This document shows positions 23,405-34,199 of a stretch of DNA of 64,000 nt, in pieces. The DNA lies in contig CM040126.1 in assembly GCA_022559845.1 (NCBI GenBank), forward strand, positions 226,182,641-226,246,640. The letters are read 5' to 3'. Under the pieces are notes generated by a model. The model was not told the origin of the DNA. It did no database searches and worked only from the letters and a program-made list of their open reading frames with translations. A program made the position numbers and the translations under genes. Within the stretch, counting starts at the first letter, position 1. Every line of letters begins with the position of its first letter. This stretch comes from Amorphophallus konjac. Taxonomy: Eukaryota > Streptophyta > Magnoliopsida > Alismatales > Araceae.

Positions 23405-26400
23405 TCAAAAATAGCAAGAAAAAGGGCAAGAACCTCGAAAGGGTGAAGAGGAGTGAGTAGAAGAAGGAGAAGAAGAATCATCCGACGCAGTCGAAGAAGA
23501 GGAATGATAATCGCCGGACAGGGTTGGGGAAGGAGAATTAGAATCACCCATCAGGGTCGGGGAATGAGAATGAGGACCACTCGACAGGGTCGGGGAAGAA
23601 GAACGAGAATCACCCGACAGGGTTGGGGAAGGAGAATAAGTACCACCCGACAGAGTCGGGGAAACAGAATCATAGACACCCGATAAGGTCGGGGAAGGAA
23701 AATTAGAACCCGGAGATACCGGAGGAGAAGAATCAGAAGATGTCCTAGGATCGGGATGATGAGAGGGCATAGATCAAGGCCTAGAATAACAAGAATGTGG
23801 AAAACCCGGAGGCCCCGAACGAGTAGAAGAAAAGCGGGGGTTCATGGACCCGGGAGGAGAGGAGGGAATCGTAGAGACAGAGTTAGAAGAGGGAAGATAC
23901 ACCACCCAAGGGTGGGAACCAAGCAAAGGAAATGATGAGTGAAAAGGAGAAGAAGGAGAAGTGGACCCCTGAGTGCACAAATGACGGCCCTTAAACTTAA
24001 GCCGCCACCTCTTCTTAGCGGAGATTTCTTGAAAATGGGCCCTCCTGGCATGGACTCGGACATTTGGGCCTCTTGTCCTACAATACCTTCTTAAATAACG
24101 GGCCCACCTGGCAGACGGCCTGGTTCGGTCATGAACATGCAGCCTCGCTAGGGTGGTTGTCCCTAGACATCCAGTGCTAACAATAGATGGACATTCTTGA
24201 ACAAATAAGTCCTCAGAAGGATGAATTTCGTGAAACCATGGAGTCTCATCCTTCGGTACTAGAATGTGGAGATCTGGCAATTCCACTCGACAATCTGGCA
24301 TGAAGCATAACTCCCATGATAAAAGGGAAGGATAAAACTGAGGGAGAGTAATGCGCGATATTGACATGGCCGGCCTGCTAATAAACTGAGGGAGATTGCA
24401 TAGAAAGTGCAGGATGTCCTCGAAAAATCTTGAGAATATGGCAAATTGCCCCTTGAACATGGAATTCATCAAACTCTTGGTGGCCGTATGAGTTAGCACC
24501 ATGTAGGTAGAGAACCCCTCTTGGCCAATTATCTGAATAGCAACAGAGCGAGGAGAAATAATAGTATTAACGGTGAATTCTCCGACTAGCAAAGAGATTT
24601 CCACCAGTCTCACTCTTGAAGAAACTGGCAGTAATGCGTGGGAACTCTTCTTGGCAATCGTCATGGGAAGTATAGGCACATCATCCCCAAAATGGCCAGG
24701 GACTAGGACACGGATTGGCATCTGGCAGATAAAATCTTGAATCTTGAAATGCCCAGTCGGCACAAAATCATCCTGACTCGACTCATCGTCTCCCTGGGGA
24801 CCAGACCCGAGGGGCACCATGGGTAACGCACACCCACTCCGTGGGGTGGAAGTAGGTGGAGAAATGGGGATAGGAATAGGTTTAGAAGACGCAGAGGTTT
24901 CAACGGGGATGGTGTGTTTAAGAGGAGGCAAAGGTAAGGGTGGAGGTATGGCTTGCTCGGGCGAGGGCGTCAAAGGCGAAGCTTGATCAGGCTCAGGCAA
25001 AGGTGATGGCGGAGATGATAGAGGTAATGGAGAGTGAGGGGAGGATGGCGGTGGAGGTAATGGAGATGGTGATGAAGGGGATAAAGAGGAGGGTCGTGGT
25101 GCCCACCTTCGATGTATCGACACAACGCGTCGGGTGGCGTTGGGGGTAGAAGTAGTGGTAATGGGAATGGAGGAAGAAGGGATGGCACTAGCCTGAGAAG
25201 AGGCTTGGGTTTGTGGAGGCGATGGAGACGGCGTAGGAGATGAAGATGGAGATGGCAAAGGTAATGGGGCAGGCGAGGTAGTAGGTAATGGAGCAGGTGT
25301 AACGCTAGATGAAGAATCACAAGGGTGCCCCTAGTCTTGAAATGGAGACGGCTGCCTGGGTAGCGCTTCTTGCTACTGTTGTTGGTTGCGAAGATGTAAA
25401 ATGACCTTGTGAATCGCGGCCCAATCAATCCTCTTCTGATCTTCCAAGCCGTAAACATAATCCCGGAACTCGGGGTAATCCTCAACCAAATGCCCCTGCT
25501 AGCGATGAAAATCATAGAACTGAAGCATATTCCCCACCGCGGGTTGGCAAGGCATAACTGGGGGGAGCGATAATGCATGAGTGGCCAACAAAGCCCAAAA
25601 AATATCTGTAAAACACTCCGGCAACGGGGGACAAGGAGCCCGCTTTGGGCATGGCGGATGCCGAGGGGTATGTTGTGGAAAAGTGGGTTGTGCTGATTGC
25701 GGAGACAAGGGTGCATGGCTAGTGGAAGGACTAGGCAATGGCGCAGGAGCGGGAATATAGTGGATGACATCCACTTGCTCGGGGTGTGATGTTCCCTTGA
25801 CTGGGGGTGGAGGCGGATGTGGGTATTAGGAGGTAGAAGGCTGACTCATGGAGGGTTGATATGTGGAGGCACAGGGTTGACTCATAGAGGGTACGATATA
25901 AGTGGAAGGTTGGTTCGTGGAGGGTAAAGGCTGATATGTGGAGGTAGATGCAGATGGCAGGGTGTATGGAGATGTAGAAGGCGGAGAAGACTCGGGGTCA
26001 AAAGAACCTTAGAGTTGTTGGTTAATGAAGCGGGCTCGGCTATAAAGTTGCTGCCAAGAGGTAATGTCATTACGGGCTAAGATAAAGCCGTACTCGGGCG
26101 TTGCATTAGAAATTAACATCTTGATTTGCTCTCCCTCCGGAATGTGCCCCGGGACCTGGGTGGCAAGGCGACGCCAGCGATCAGCAAAGGTGGAGAACTC
26201 CTTATCGGGCTTCATCTTTTCATGGGCCAGATCTACCATAGAATATCTGGGCCTAACCTGGTCCTGAAATTACTGAATAAATTTATCTTGGACAACTTGA
26301 AAATTCACAATATGCTCTTGCAGTAATGAGAAGAACCAATCCCGAGCCGGGCCTTCCAATGACAGACCGAATAGATAAGCCATTAAGTGTTGGTCATGTT

Positions 26401-27172
26401 GAAACTGGGGCGACTCATAAACGAACTCCTTTAAGTGCACATAAGGGTCACCGACTCCACCATAACGGTGATATGTGGGAATTTATGAAGATGGCGGAAG
26501 CCGAAGATTTTGGAAAGTGAATGGAACACTTAAAAAAGATTTGGGATCGATCCGGCATTTCAATTCATCAAGATGGCATTGGGTTTGAGCAATCATCTCC
26601 TGAATAGGGAGAGATTGAGAAGAATATGGGCCAGCCTGAGCAAAAGATTGTGAACTCGGACCGGGAACATGATATTGGGCCGGATGAGAGGATCCGGGCT
26701 GGGAAGAAGAAGGGAAGCCCATTCTAGGAGTGGAAAGATATGCAGGCCTGGAAGAAGCATGAGCATAAGGACCCATTGGGCCGGCAGCATAAGCAGAAGA
26801 AGACGGAGGCCCATTAGGAGAGTAGGGTCCATTGATAGGAGAGGGCTTACTAAGGGAAGACGGCCCATTAATATGAGATGAAGGCCCATTAAGGGAAGAA
26901 TGCCCATGAAGATGACTTGCAATAAGGCGTTGGGCCTGAGCCGAGTCTATTTGGCGAACAAGGCATGATAGATGGGCCATGAGATTAGCCTATTCCTCGG
27001 ATGGATCAGAGGGGCCACGGGAAGATGGGCCCGCGTGAGAAGATGATTCCACGCAGGAATAGGAAGAAGATTGGGAAGAAGAATGATACAAGGGGTTGGA
27101 ATGATGCTCCATGAGGGCAAATAGAGACTTAATACAAGGAGGGAAGCAATGGCTTAATGGGCTTGAGAACAA
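23405..27172 (-). pseudogene. gag: C gag fused to an unrecognised domain
   Basis: One frame runs about 1255 codons with only in-frame stops and no frameshift. N-terminal part (to about 26490): Ser/Pro/Gly/His-rich. Next comes the gypsy gag domain of Tat type: GDPYVHLKEFVYESPQF, HDQHLMAYLFGLSLEGPARD, then MKPDKEFSTFADRWRRLATQV (26239-26009). Then a gag C-terminal finger-like segment, FYDFHR...GHLVEDYPEFRDYV (25520-25440), whose knuckle cysteines are lost. A Ser/Pro linker (25258-24800) leads to about 265 residues (24790-23965) I cannot assign: HFKIQDFICQMPIRVLVPGHF, then hydrophobic SRVRLVEISLLVGEFTV, then an Arg-rich end. The C-terminus is six 11-residue PTLSG repeats. No DTG/DSG, YVDD or integrase motif is visible. 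Stops (TAG, TAA, TGA) fall near 26990, 26483, 26275, 26009, 25828, 25499, 25370, 25334 and 23774. The start could equally be the Met at 27112. Confidence 0.7.
23510..23710 (-). repeat. 33-bp coding tandem repeat, six copies
   Basis: Units phase exactly at 33 bases (anchor positions 23519, 23552, 23585, 23618, 23651, 23684). They encode PTLSG plus six variable, Ser/Gly/Asp-rich residues on the minus strand. The period is a multiple of three and PTLSG is kept while the other positions drift. Confidence 0.9.
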
Positions 27173-27766
27173 GAGGGGGCTGACCCGCTAAATACAAAGA
27201 CCAAGGGAAAATAGACCTATGACAATGGGACTGGGTAGTGGACACACAAAATGGGCTAATCTAAATGGGCCTATCAATAATCAGAACATGTGGATGATGA
27301 TGAAAATGCAACACAAACACCACTAATGGGCTTGGACAAGCCCAAACAACACAGACAATGTAATGTGAGAGTTTTCACCCAAGTCAAACAAGTTAATATG
27401 ATGGGAAATATTTTAGAAGTTTTAATAGACCTTTTAATCATTTGAGTTAAACACAATTCCCTCAAGATAGGAATCCTATGGGAATAAGGTCCAAACTTTG
27501 GGTTGACTAAGGTTAACTTCCTCACACGTATGCAAATGCAAGCCTAAGGGGTCGAAAGGTACAACCGGCCTGGTGTCCGTGTGAGAACCCACAGCTCACG
27601 GGGACTTATGGAGGTCCCGGATAAGATCACCTAGTCGACCCCAAGGAATATGGAGGTGAGAGGATCACTTACCAAGGAGGAATGTAACTATAATATGATG
27701 AATGCATGATCCTATGTACACCGCAGTGCATGCAATTTCTAGCCTAAAACTAGAAAATCAAGACAA

Positions 27767-28365
27767 GATTAAACTATGCAAACATGATCAAATGCATGCA
27801 AATCAAATATGCAAATAAAGATAATACAAAGGACAACAAGGCAGGACCAGGAACAAGAACAATCAGAACTCGGAAGGCAACGAAATCATCAGTACAAAAT
27901 GTACCTGTGAGTCTGCCACAGAACCTGCATGCATATTTTATGCAAAAAATCCAAAAAATGGAGACAATATTTAACTATGCAAACGTGACCCAAATAATGC
28001 AAGTAAGGTATGGATGGAAAGACAATACAAAGGGGAACAACATGGGACCAAGAAGCAAGCAATCAGACCTCGAGAAGGCAATCAAATCATCATGGAAAGA
28101 TGTACCTGTGAACCTATCATGTGCCTGCCTGCAGACTTTATGAAGAAAACTCAAAAATAAAGACAAGATTAAATTATGCAAACATGACCCAAATAGTGCA
28201 TATGATATATGGATGGAAAGACAATATAAATGGCTACAAAATAGCCCCAAGAACAGGGCAATCCGACCTTGGGAGGTCAACTAAATCACCAAGAAAGATG
28301 CCCTCGTGAGCACACGCGCATAACTGCCAGAATCAGAAAGTGGTATACTAGATGACAATTTTTGA
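27767..28365. repeat. About 200-bp tandem repeat, three copies
   Basis: The anchor aaactatgcaaac recurs at 27772, 27973 and 28172 (spacing 201 and 199). Each unit also contains tggatgga..gacaata, a caatc(a/c)gacct..gg segment and a atgtacctgtga-like segment. The units differ by substitutions and small indels, so the repeat is not recent. Confidence 0.85.
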
Positions 28366-28582
28366 CACCCATGCGGTCTACCAAACAACCACAAGGCTAC
28401 CAGAAAGGCCCTAGCAGCCCTGTGATGACCGCTAGGCTCGTTTGGCAGTCCTGAAGATGACCGCAAGGCTCGGATAGACTGAAAAACACCCAGAACAGTG
28501 AAAAAATGGAGAAAAAACTATTTAAACATGCACATACACACAGCCAACTTGCAAAAAAGCATGAATAATGTGATGGGCAGTA

Positions 28583-28604
28583 GGAGTCCCACTGTGATCG
28601 CCAA
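28583..28604 (-). other. Possible C primer-binding site
   Basis: The minus strand reads ttggcgatcacagtggga... ten bases inside the LTR end. The TGGCGA start and following GTGGGA resemble the primer sites used by Tat-type gypsy elements rather than the initiator-Met site. The match is imperfect and unverified. Confidence 0.4.
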
Positions 28605-28614
28605 AAAACTAGGT

Positions 28615-28793
28615 TGTTGATGATTGTTCTACCCCCGCCCATTAAACTAACTACGCAAGCATATGCGTATGAACATGAAGAAGCATGAAAGTGTCAATCA
28701 AAGGGTGATGAATAGAAAGAAGAAACCGACCGTGATCACCACCAAGGTTGCAACAACGCCACAAGGATGAAGAAAGGATGCAACGGCGCCGTG
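28615..28793 (-). repeat. C right LTR (5' LTR), truncated
   Basis: It matches the first 180 bases of the left LTR, starting tgttgatgattgttctaccc, then is cut by the S2 LTR at 28794. The last bases ccgtg (28789-28793) are the expected S2 target copy; the partner is out of the window. Confidence 0.85.
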
Positions 28794-28994
28794 TGTTGTG
28801 AGGAGATTGTGTGGGATAATGTGTGTCTCATGTTGTGTCCACTTTAACTTGATTCTCTGAATTTAATTTCTTGTTAAGTTTTGATGATTGGCAACAATAT
28901 ATTTTGTGTTCAGCTTTTGGCAACAATACTCTGAATCTACCTTTCATTATGGCGGCACTGTTTAGTATCTTATAGCTTCTCATGTATGTGTTTC

Positions 28995-30315
28995 TCTCTA
29001 AGGTCGGTGCATGCTAATAGTGATGCATATGTAGGTCGGTGCATGTTCATACATACTGCATATGAAGGTCGGTGCATGCTCATAGTGATGCATATGTAGG
29101 TCGGTGCATGTTCATACATACTGCATATGAAGGTCAGTGCATGTCTGCATGTAAGCGCATAAGGTCGGTGCACATAATCACTTGTACAGACTAAGGTCGA
29201 GGCACATGTTCATTGTTGCACAGAAAGGTCGGTGCACATAGTCATTTGTACATACTAAGGTCGGTGTATATTGTCATAGTTTCATACAAAGGTCGGTGCA
29301 CATTTGCCTTGTTCATATAGAAGGTCGGTGCACATTTGCCTTGTGCAAATAAAAGGTTGGTGCACATCTGCCTTGTTCATTTAGAAGGTCGATGCACATT
29401 GCATTTGACATGACACAGGTCGACCTTCATTCTCACAGTGTTTCTATTAGGTTGATGCATGTTTTGTGGCCTGATCTATAAGGTCGATGAACATTTCTCA
29501 AATACGCCTTGTAAGGTCTACGCACATGATGCATTCAGGTCTATGCATATTCTAGAGTCTATGCACATTCAGAAGTCAAGGTCTGTGCACATGTTCAAGT
29601 CTATGCACATATAGGTCTGTGCATATCCAGAGTCTGTGCATATGATAAACCAAGGTCGATGCACATGCAAAGATCGAAGTCGATGCACATGTGGAATCAC
29701 GTCATTAGGTATGTGCACATGTTAAAGTCGGTACACATATAGGTTTGTACATATCCAGAGTCTGTGCATATGATAAACCAAGGTCGATGCACATGCAAAG
29801 ACCGAAGTCGATGCACATGTAGAATCACGTCATTAGGTCTGTGCACATTTGAGACTCAAGATGTATGCACATGTTCAAGTCTGTGCACATATAGGTCTGT
29901 GCATGAGCATACACTAAGGTCTGAGCATATGTGCATGAGCGCATGCTAAGGTCTGAGCATATGTACAATTTTAGGTCTGAGCATATGTGCTAGCGTGCAT
30001 TATAAGGTCCAAGCACTTTCATACCAGGGTCGATGCATATGTGCATTTCATTGCATGAAGTCGATGCACTTGATCTGTCACGCACACTTAGGTCGAAGCA
30101 CATAATGCATTTGTTCTTTAAAGGTCTGAGCATATCCATTCAAGTTGGAGCACATGCATAAGGACCTAACAATGCAAGTCGGTGCACATTTACAAGTCAG
30201 TGCACATTCATAAGTCTAGGTCGGTGTACATGCGTATATAAGGTCTGAGCATATATGTTTCATACATAAGCTTTATGCTATCATACCACGACTCTTTCTT
30301 TCATAGGTTGATGCA
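28995..30315. repeat. aggtcggtgcacat array in the S2 LTR
   Basis: About 45-50 degenerate copies of aaggtc(g/t)(g/a)tgca(c/t)at are spaced mostly 15-35 bases apart over 1.3 kb. Forms drift along the array: ggtcggtgca on the left, ggtctgtgca in the middle, ggtctgagcatatg on the right. Larger duplications are visible. A 66-bp dimer repeats at 29030-29130, and a block around gataaaccaaggtcgatgc recurs 128 bp apart (29644 and 29772). Confidence 0.85.
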
Positions 30316-30517
30316 TATTAATGCTGACAAAGTGTTTGGCAAAATGCTTTATATTCTGTTAACATGGGTTTAAAGTGTGAAGAGATTTAATCATTAAGGC
30401 AACCAGGATCAAACACTTAAAGAGCATGAAGCATTGTGATCAGTCATGGACACGTGGTTCAAAGTTCAAGATAACACGCACGTGATCCAAGGTAGGAATC
30501 CTAACTACAGAATCAGC

Positions 30518-30635
30518 CACGTGGAAAGTGAACCTTCACCATCTAATAGTTGGACATCCAGCAGTGCACTCCTTCAAAATTCCTAGGGCGGGAACGTGTT
30601 TTCCATGCGCCCAATCTCTCACGAGCCTATAAAAG
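30518..30635 (+). promoter_or_regulatory. S2 core promoter
   Basis: CACGTG (30518-30523), GGGCGGGAAC (30586-30595), a gcgccc arm and tataaaag (30628-30635) lie just downstream of the motif array, in the same order as in S1 and S3. Confidence 0.65.
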
Positions 30636-30916
30636 GAGGCCAGGTCGCTCAATTAAAGATACAAGAGAGCGAAGCAGAAAGAAGCATAGTGTATAAATCT
30701 AAGAGAGCAAAAGAGCGAGAAAAGTGAGAGAGTCAACTTTCTGAGAAAAATAGAGTACCGTAGAAATGATTGAGAAGAAGAAGAGAGTTTGAGTAAGACT
30801 ACTCCATCTTGATTTCAGGATCAGATCCAGAGTCAGATTGCTCGATTGAAGAGCTACATTCTTATTTTCTATTCATGTTTTCTTTGATTCCTTCATTTTT
30901 GTTTTGAACTCCATTG

Positions 30917-31125
30917 TAAGCTGTGAATAAGTAGAGCAATCTGTGGTGCTCAGCAAGTGAGGGTGTTCCTCGGATAGCAGGCTATGAGGCTCAGCAGAGC
31001 AAGCTGTGAGGCTCAGCGGTCTGGGATCTATTCCCCAAAGCTGTGGATCATCGGTCTGTAGGCATTTCTATCCCCAAAGCTGTGGATCAATCGTTATCAA
31101 GCTGTGTGGCAGCAAGAAGCCTTAC
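30917..31125. repeat. aagctgtg...cagc repeats in S2 U5
   Basis: Six or seven copies of a unit near gctgtgaggctcagc (for example 30918, 30935, 30978, 31003, 31067, 31099). It lies in the transcribed leader, downstream of the promoter. Confidence 0.65.
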
Positions 31126-31660
31126 TCAATTAAGGGGTGGACGTAGATCTCTGGACTGAGATCGAACCACCTTAAAGTTGAATTGTCTCATGTGATTGAT
31201 TTCCTGTCTTCTCTCCGAGTAGATGAATGCATAGGCTCGCTTACATCTTATCATGAGTTTGAATGTCTGAATGCTCATCTGCTATGTACATCAAGTTTCT
31301 TCCATTGTGCACTTGAAATTAAATTAATTATTCAGATGTATATCAAAAGGCTCAATCAGAAAGATAGGTTACGCCCATCTGAGTATTGGCCCTTGTGTGA
31401 GGAGATCTTTGATTCAACCAGATCTTTGATTCAACCTCCGCCAAGAACCCAACTGATGCATTTGATTATTTTGTTCGTGACTGTCTTTCATAATTGAATT
31501 TCATTATATCTGTTGCTCATTCCCTGTAGCAGATTTGCTCTTAGCAGTTCATTTAATTCTGCAATAGTTTTTAAACTGCTATTGGTTGTGGATATTTGGG
31601 GTTATATCTATTCACCCCCCCCTCTAGGTCTGTGTTCATCTGTTCCACACACTCTTTAAT

Positions 31661-31672
31661 TGGTATCAGTGC
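31661..31672 (+). other. S2 primer-binding site
   Basis: tggtatcagtgc is the initiator-Met primer site with one change (agagc to agtgc), probably post-insertion damage. Confidence 0.8.
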
Positions 31673-31713
31673 CTAACTCTCTCTTAGGGCTTTACATCCC
31701 AAAGAGGTTAGTT

Positions 31714-33531
31714 ATGGATGCTAGAGGGTTAACCGCTGAGGGTCACTTTACTAGCAAGCCACCATTCTTTGATGGATCAAATTATGCTTATTGGAAGAGT
31801 CATATGCAAATCTTCCTTACGGCTAAGGATTACGAGATCTGGAAGGTGGTTAGCAAAGGCCCCTTTGAACTACCTGAGGATTAAGAGGTCTGGACTAGGG
31901 AGCAAATTCGTAAGTCCACCTTAAACTGGAGCGCTATAAATGGCATGCAATGTGCTCTTCATCCCACCGAATTCTCCAAAGTTTCCTCCTGTTCCACAGC
32001 TAAGGAGATGTGGGATAAACTGGAGGTGATATATGAAGGGATGTCTCAGGTTAGGGAGACTAAGGCCAACATGTTTGTCTCTGAATATGAAGCCTTCAAA
32101 ATGAGGCCTGATGAGTCCATCTCTGAGATGTATGCCTGTCTAATGGTGCTCACTAACAACTTGAGATGCTTGGGCAAATTGTATAGTGAGTACGAACTGG
32201 TCAGAAAAATTCTTAGGTCCCTGACACCTATTTGGCACGCTAAGGCCACTGTAATGGAGGAGTCCAGGAACCTAGCTACCAGGTCAGTAGATGAACTCAT
32301 TGGTTCTCTCATGACTTATGAGTTTAACCTTAAGAGGGTCGATGAGTCTGAGAAATGGAAGAAGCCACTGGCTCTTAAAGTTACTTCTAGTAGTAAAAAA
32401 GGATCATCTAGTGAGCATAGCTACTCTAGTTCTGGTGATGATCAGGATGAGTTTGCCATGATCACCAGGAAGTTTAAGAAATTTTTGAGGAAGGAAGGAA
32501 AAGGGTTTAGATGAAAATATTTCTCAAGAAAGAGGCCATCTAAGTACAAACCTGAACCTATCAAGAAATCTGATGCTGCTGTTTGTTACAATTGAAGGAA
32601 GGTAGGACATCTGAAATCTGAGTGTCTTGAGCTGCTTAAAGAAAAACAACCCAGGTGGAAGCATAAGGAAGGAAAGGCAATGGTGAGCACCTGGAGTGAT
32701 GAAGAAGAAGATAGGAACAGCAGCACATCTGACAGCGAGGATGACAAGAAGATTTGTCTGATGGCAAGAGGTGAAGAAGAAAAAGAAGACAATGATGAGG
32801 TAACTTCCTCTTTTGAGAATTTTACAATTAGTGATTGGAAAGAAGCATATGCTGAAATTCTTGATAAATATGATGATATGCGTAGAGAGAATAGACATCT
32901 GAAGAGGAAAGTAAATTCATTAGTTCATGATACATCTTTGAATGATAAACTTGTATGTCTGGAAATTAAAAACCTCAATCTGAAAAAGTCTCTTGATGAA
33001 ACTGAAAGTGATAAAATTGTCTTGATTGATTTGATAATTGAAAATGAGAGTCTGAAAAACATCATTGATGAACTCAAATTAAGAATTCAAAATTTTGAGG
33101 AAGAAACTAGGATTGCTACTGAGAAATATGATGCAATCAATGGTGTAAACAATGAATTGAAAAAAACAATTGAAAATCTAGAAAAAGAAAATAAGGACAA
33201 ACAAAATTCCCTTGAAAGCATGACACAGGGTACTGAAAATCTGAATGCTATCTTGGGAATTAAAAGCAACTTCAGGAAGGAAGGTTTGGGTTTTAACCCA
33301 ACAAACAAGAAAAGGTTTGATGTGAGGACTATCTCCTTTGTGGCTGAAAAGGGGACATCACAACCTTTGAGAAAAATGACTTCTAGGGAAATTCAGAATA
33401 AAAAGCCATTGAAAGATATTGAAAAGACTAAACCCAGTGCCAAGGACAAGGGCAAAGGGAAGGTAGAAGTGTCTAGGGAATCATGCTTATACACTCACAC
33501 ACCTCAGACCAAAGGACAGGCTAGGAGTTAG
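31714..33531 (+). pseudogene. gag: S2 gag
   Basis: One frame of about 606 codons starts MDARGLTAEGHFTSK. The N-terminal gag domain has FFDGSNYAYWKSHMQ and WKVVSKGPFEL. The middle has RKILRSLTPIWHAKATVMEE and DELIGSLMTYE. The zinc knuckle reads CYN, stop, RKVGHLKSEC: the second cysteine is TGA at 32593-32595. Other stops are TAA 31882 and TGA 32512. From 32820 a long coiled coil (NLNLKKSLDETE...INGVNNELKKTIENLEKENKDKQ) leads to LGFNPTNKKRFDVRTISFV. The extended, coiled-coil gag is a Sirevirus trait. Confidence 0.85.
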
Positions 33532-34196
33532 TCTGCTAAGGCTAGAGTCCAAGGAAACCCCAAGGCCAAAACAACCCAGCTTCCACAGAAAGGTCGAGGC
33601 AACCATCAATGTGCATCGACGTCTACTCCTTCTAGGTACAAGTCTCCAAGGAACTAAGGTCCAAACAGAGGTATCTCAGGTCGAGGCTACTGTCACAGTG
33701 CTCCTACCTATTCTTATTCCATAACTCTTATCACCACAATTCTAATAAGAGAGGTCGAGGCAGCATATACATGAGGTTGATGCAACATCACTTCCAGAAC
33801 TCATATGCTACTCAGATGCATCAACCTTACCCTTGGAACTTCTATGTGCAACCTAGGCACAAAAATTTCAGAAGCCAGAACTCTTATGGATTTGTCCACT
33901 CCATGCCTAACCAGCCTAGAGTCTACAATGAACACACTACTCCCGATGCTCATTGGACTTGTCAGTGGCAAAGAAAATTTTAGAATGGCTTTAAGAAGAA
34001 AATTGCCACACATCAAAAGTATTCTTCTAAGATTAAAAGTGGCAATAAAAAATAGACTAAGTAGAATGATAAGAAATCCACAACTTTAGTGAAGAAACCA
34101 AAACAAATGTGGATACCAAAACAACTATTATCTTGTCTGCATGAGATGAATGTCGTTTTGGGGCCCAAACAGCCTTGGGTTCCAAAACATTCCACT
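33532..34196 (+). pseudogene. S2 gag-pol linker
   Basis: It continues in the frame one base back (-1) from gag, the same offset as in S3. Composition is Gly/Arg/Asn/Tyr/His rich (KGRGNHQCASTSTPSRYKS, then MHQPYPWNFYVQPRHKNFRS), then lysine-rich, then QMWIPKQLLSCLHEMNVVLGPKQPWVPKHST. It ends in TGA at 34197-34199. It has several internal stops and carries the ggtcgaggca words at 33592, 33679 and 33763. Confidence 0.65.
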
Positions 34197-34199
34197 TGA

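Larger units (their letters stand above)
27173..28614 (-). other. C 5' leader
   Basis: Untranslated leader between primer site and gag. No gene is visible. It holds the 200-bp tandem repeat (27767-28365) and, at 28363-28470, gaccgc-type words like those in the C LTR. The start of that block (ttttgacaccc) also resembles an LTR beginning, which could mean an old rearrangement. Confidence 0.5.
18792..28793 (-). mobile_element. C, Tat-like gypsy element without pol
   Basis: The same sequence starts at 18792 and at 28615, marking the outer end of the left LTR and the inner end of the right LTR of a minus-strand element. Reading leftward: truncated 5' LTR, primer site, a leader with a 200-bp tandem repeat, a gag-containing long frame (27172-23405), a non-coding stretch, polypurine tract and 3' LTR. 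I found no protease, reverse transcriptase, RNase H or integrase. It is therefore a non-autonomous element that would need proteins from a relative. S2 is inserted in its right LTR at 28794. Confidence 0.75.
28794..31658 (+). repeat. S2 5' LTR
   Basis: It begins TGTTGTGAGG, like TGTTGTGAC in S3, and ends near 31658 before the primer site; the terminal CA looks mutated to TA, so the end is good to a few bases. Order: start block with gattggcaaca, motif array, core promoter, purine-rich leader, aagctgtg...cagc block, ggacgtagatc, cacccccccctct. Confidence 0.8.

Noticed and set aside
24970..25770. His/Leu/Pro-rich minus-strand ORF overlapping the C gag-fusion
   Set aside because: Alternate frame of the Ser/Pro-rich linker; the gag-fusion frame continues through the same bases with family-matching ends.
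28363..28614. Separate small LTR or solo element starting ttttgacaccc
   Set aside because: Shares words with the C LTR, but no second terminus or duplication could be found; left as part of the C leader.
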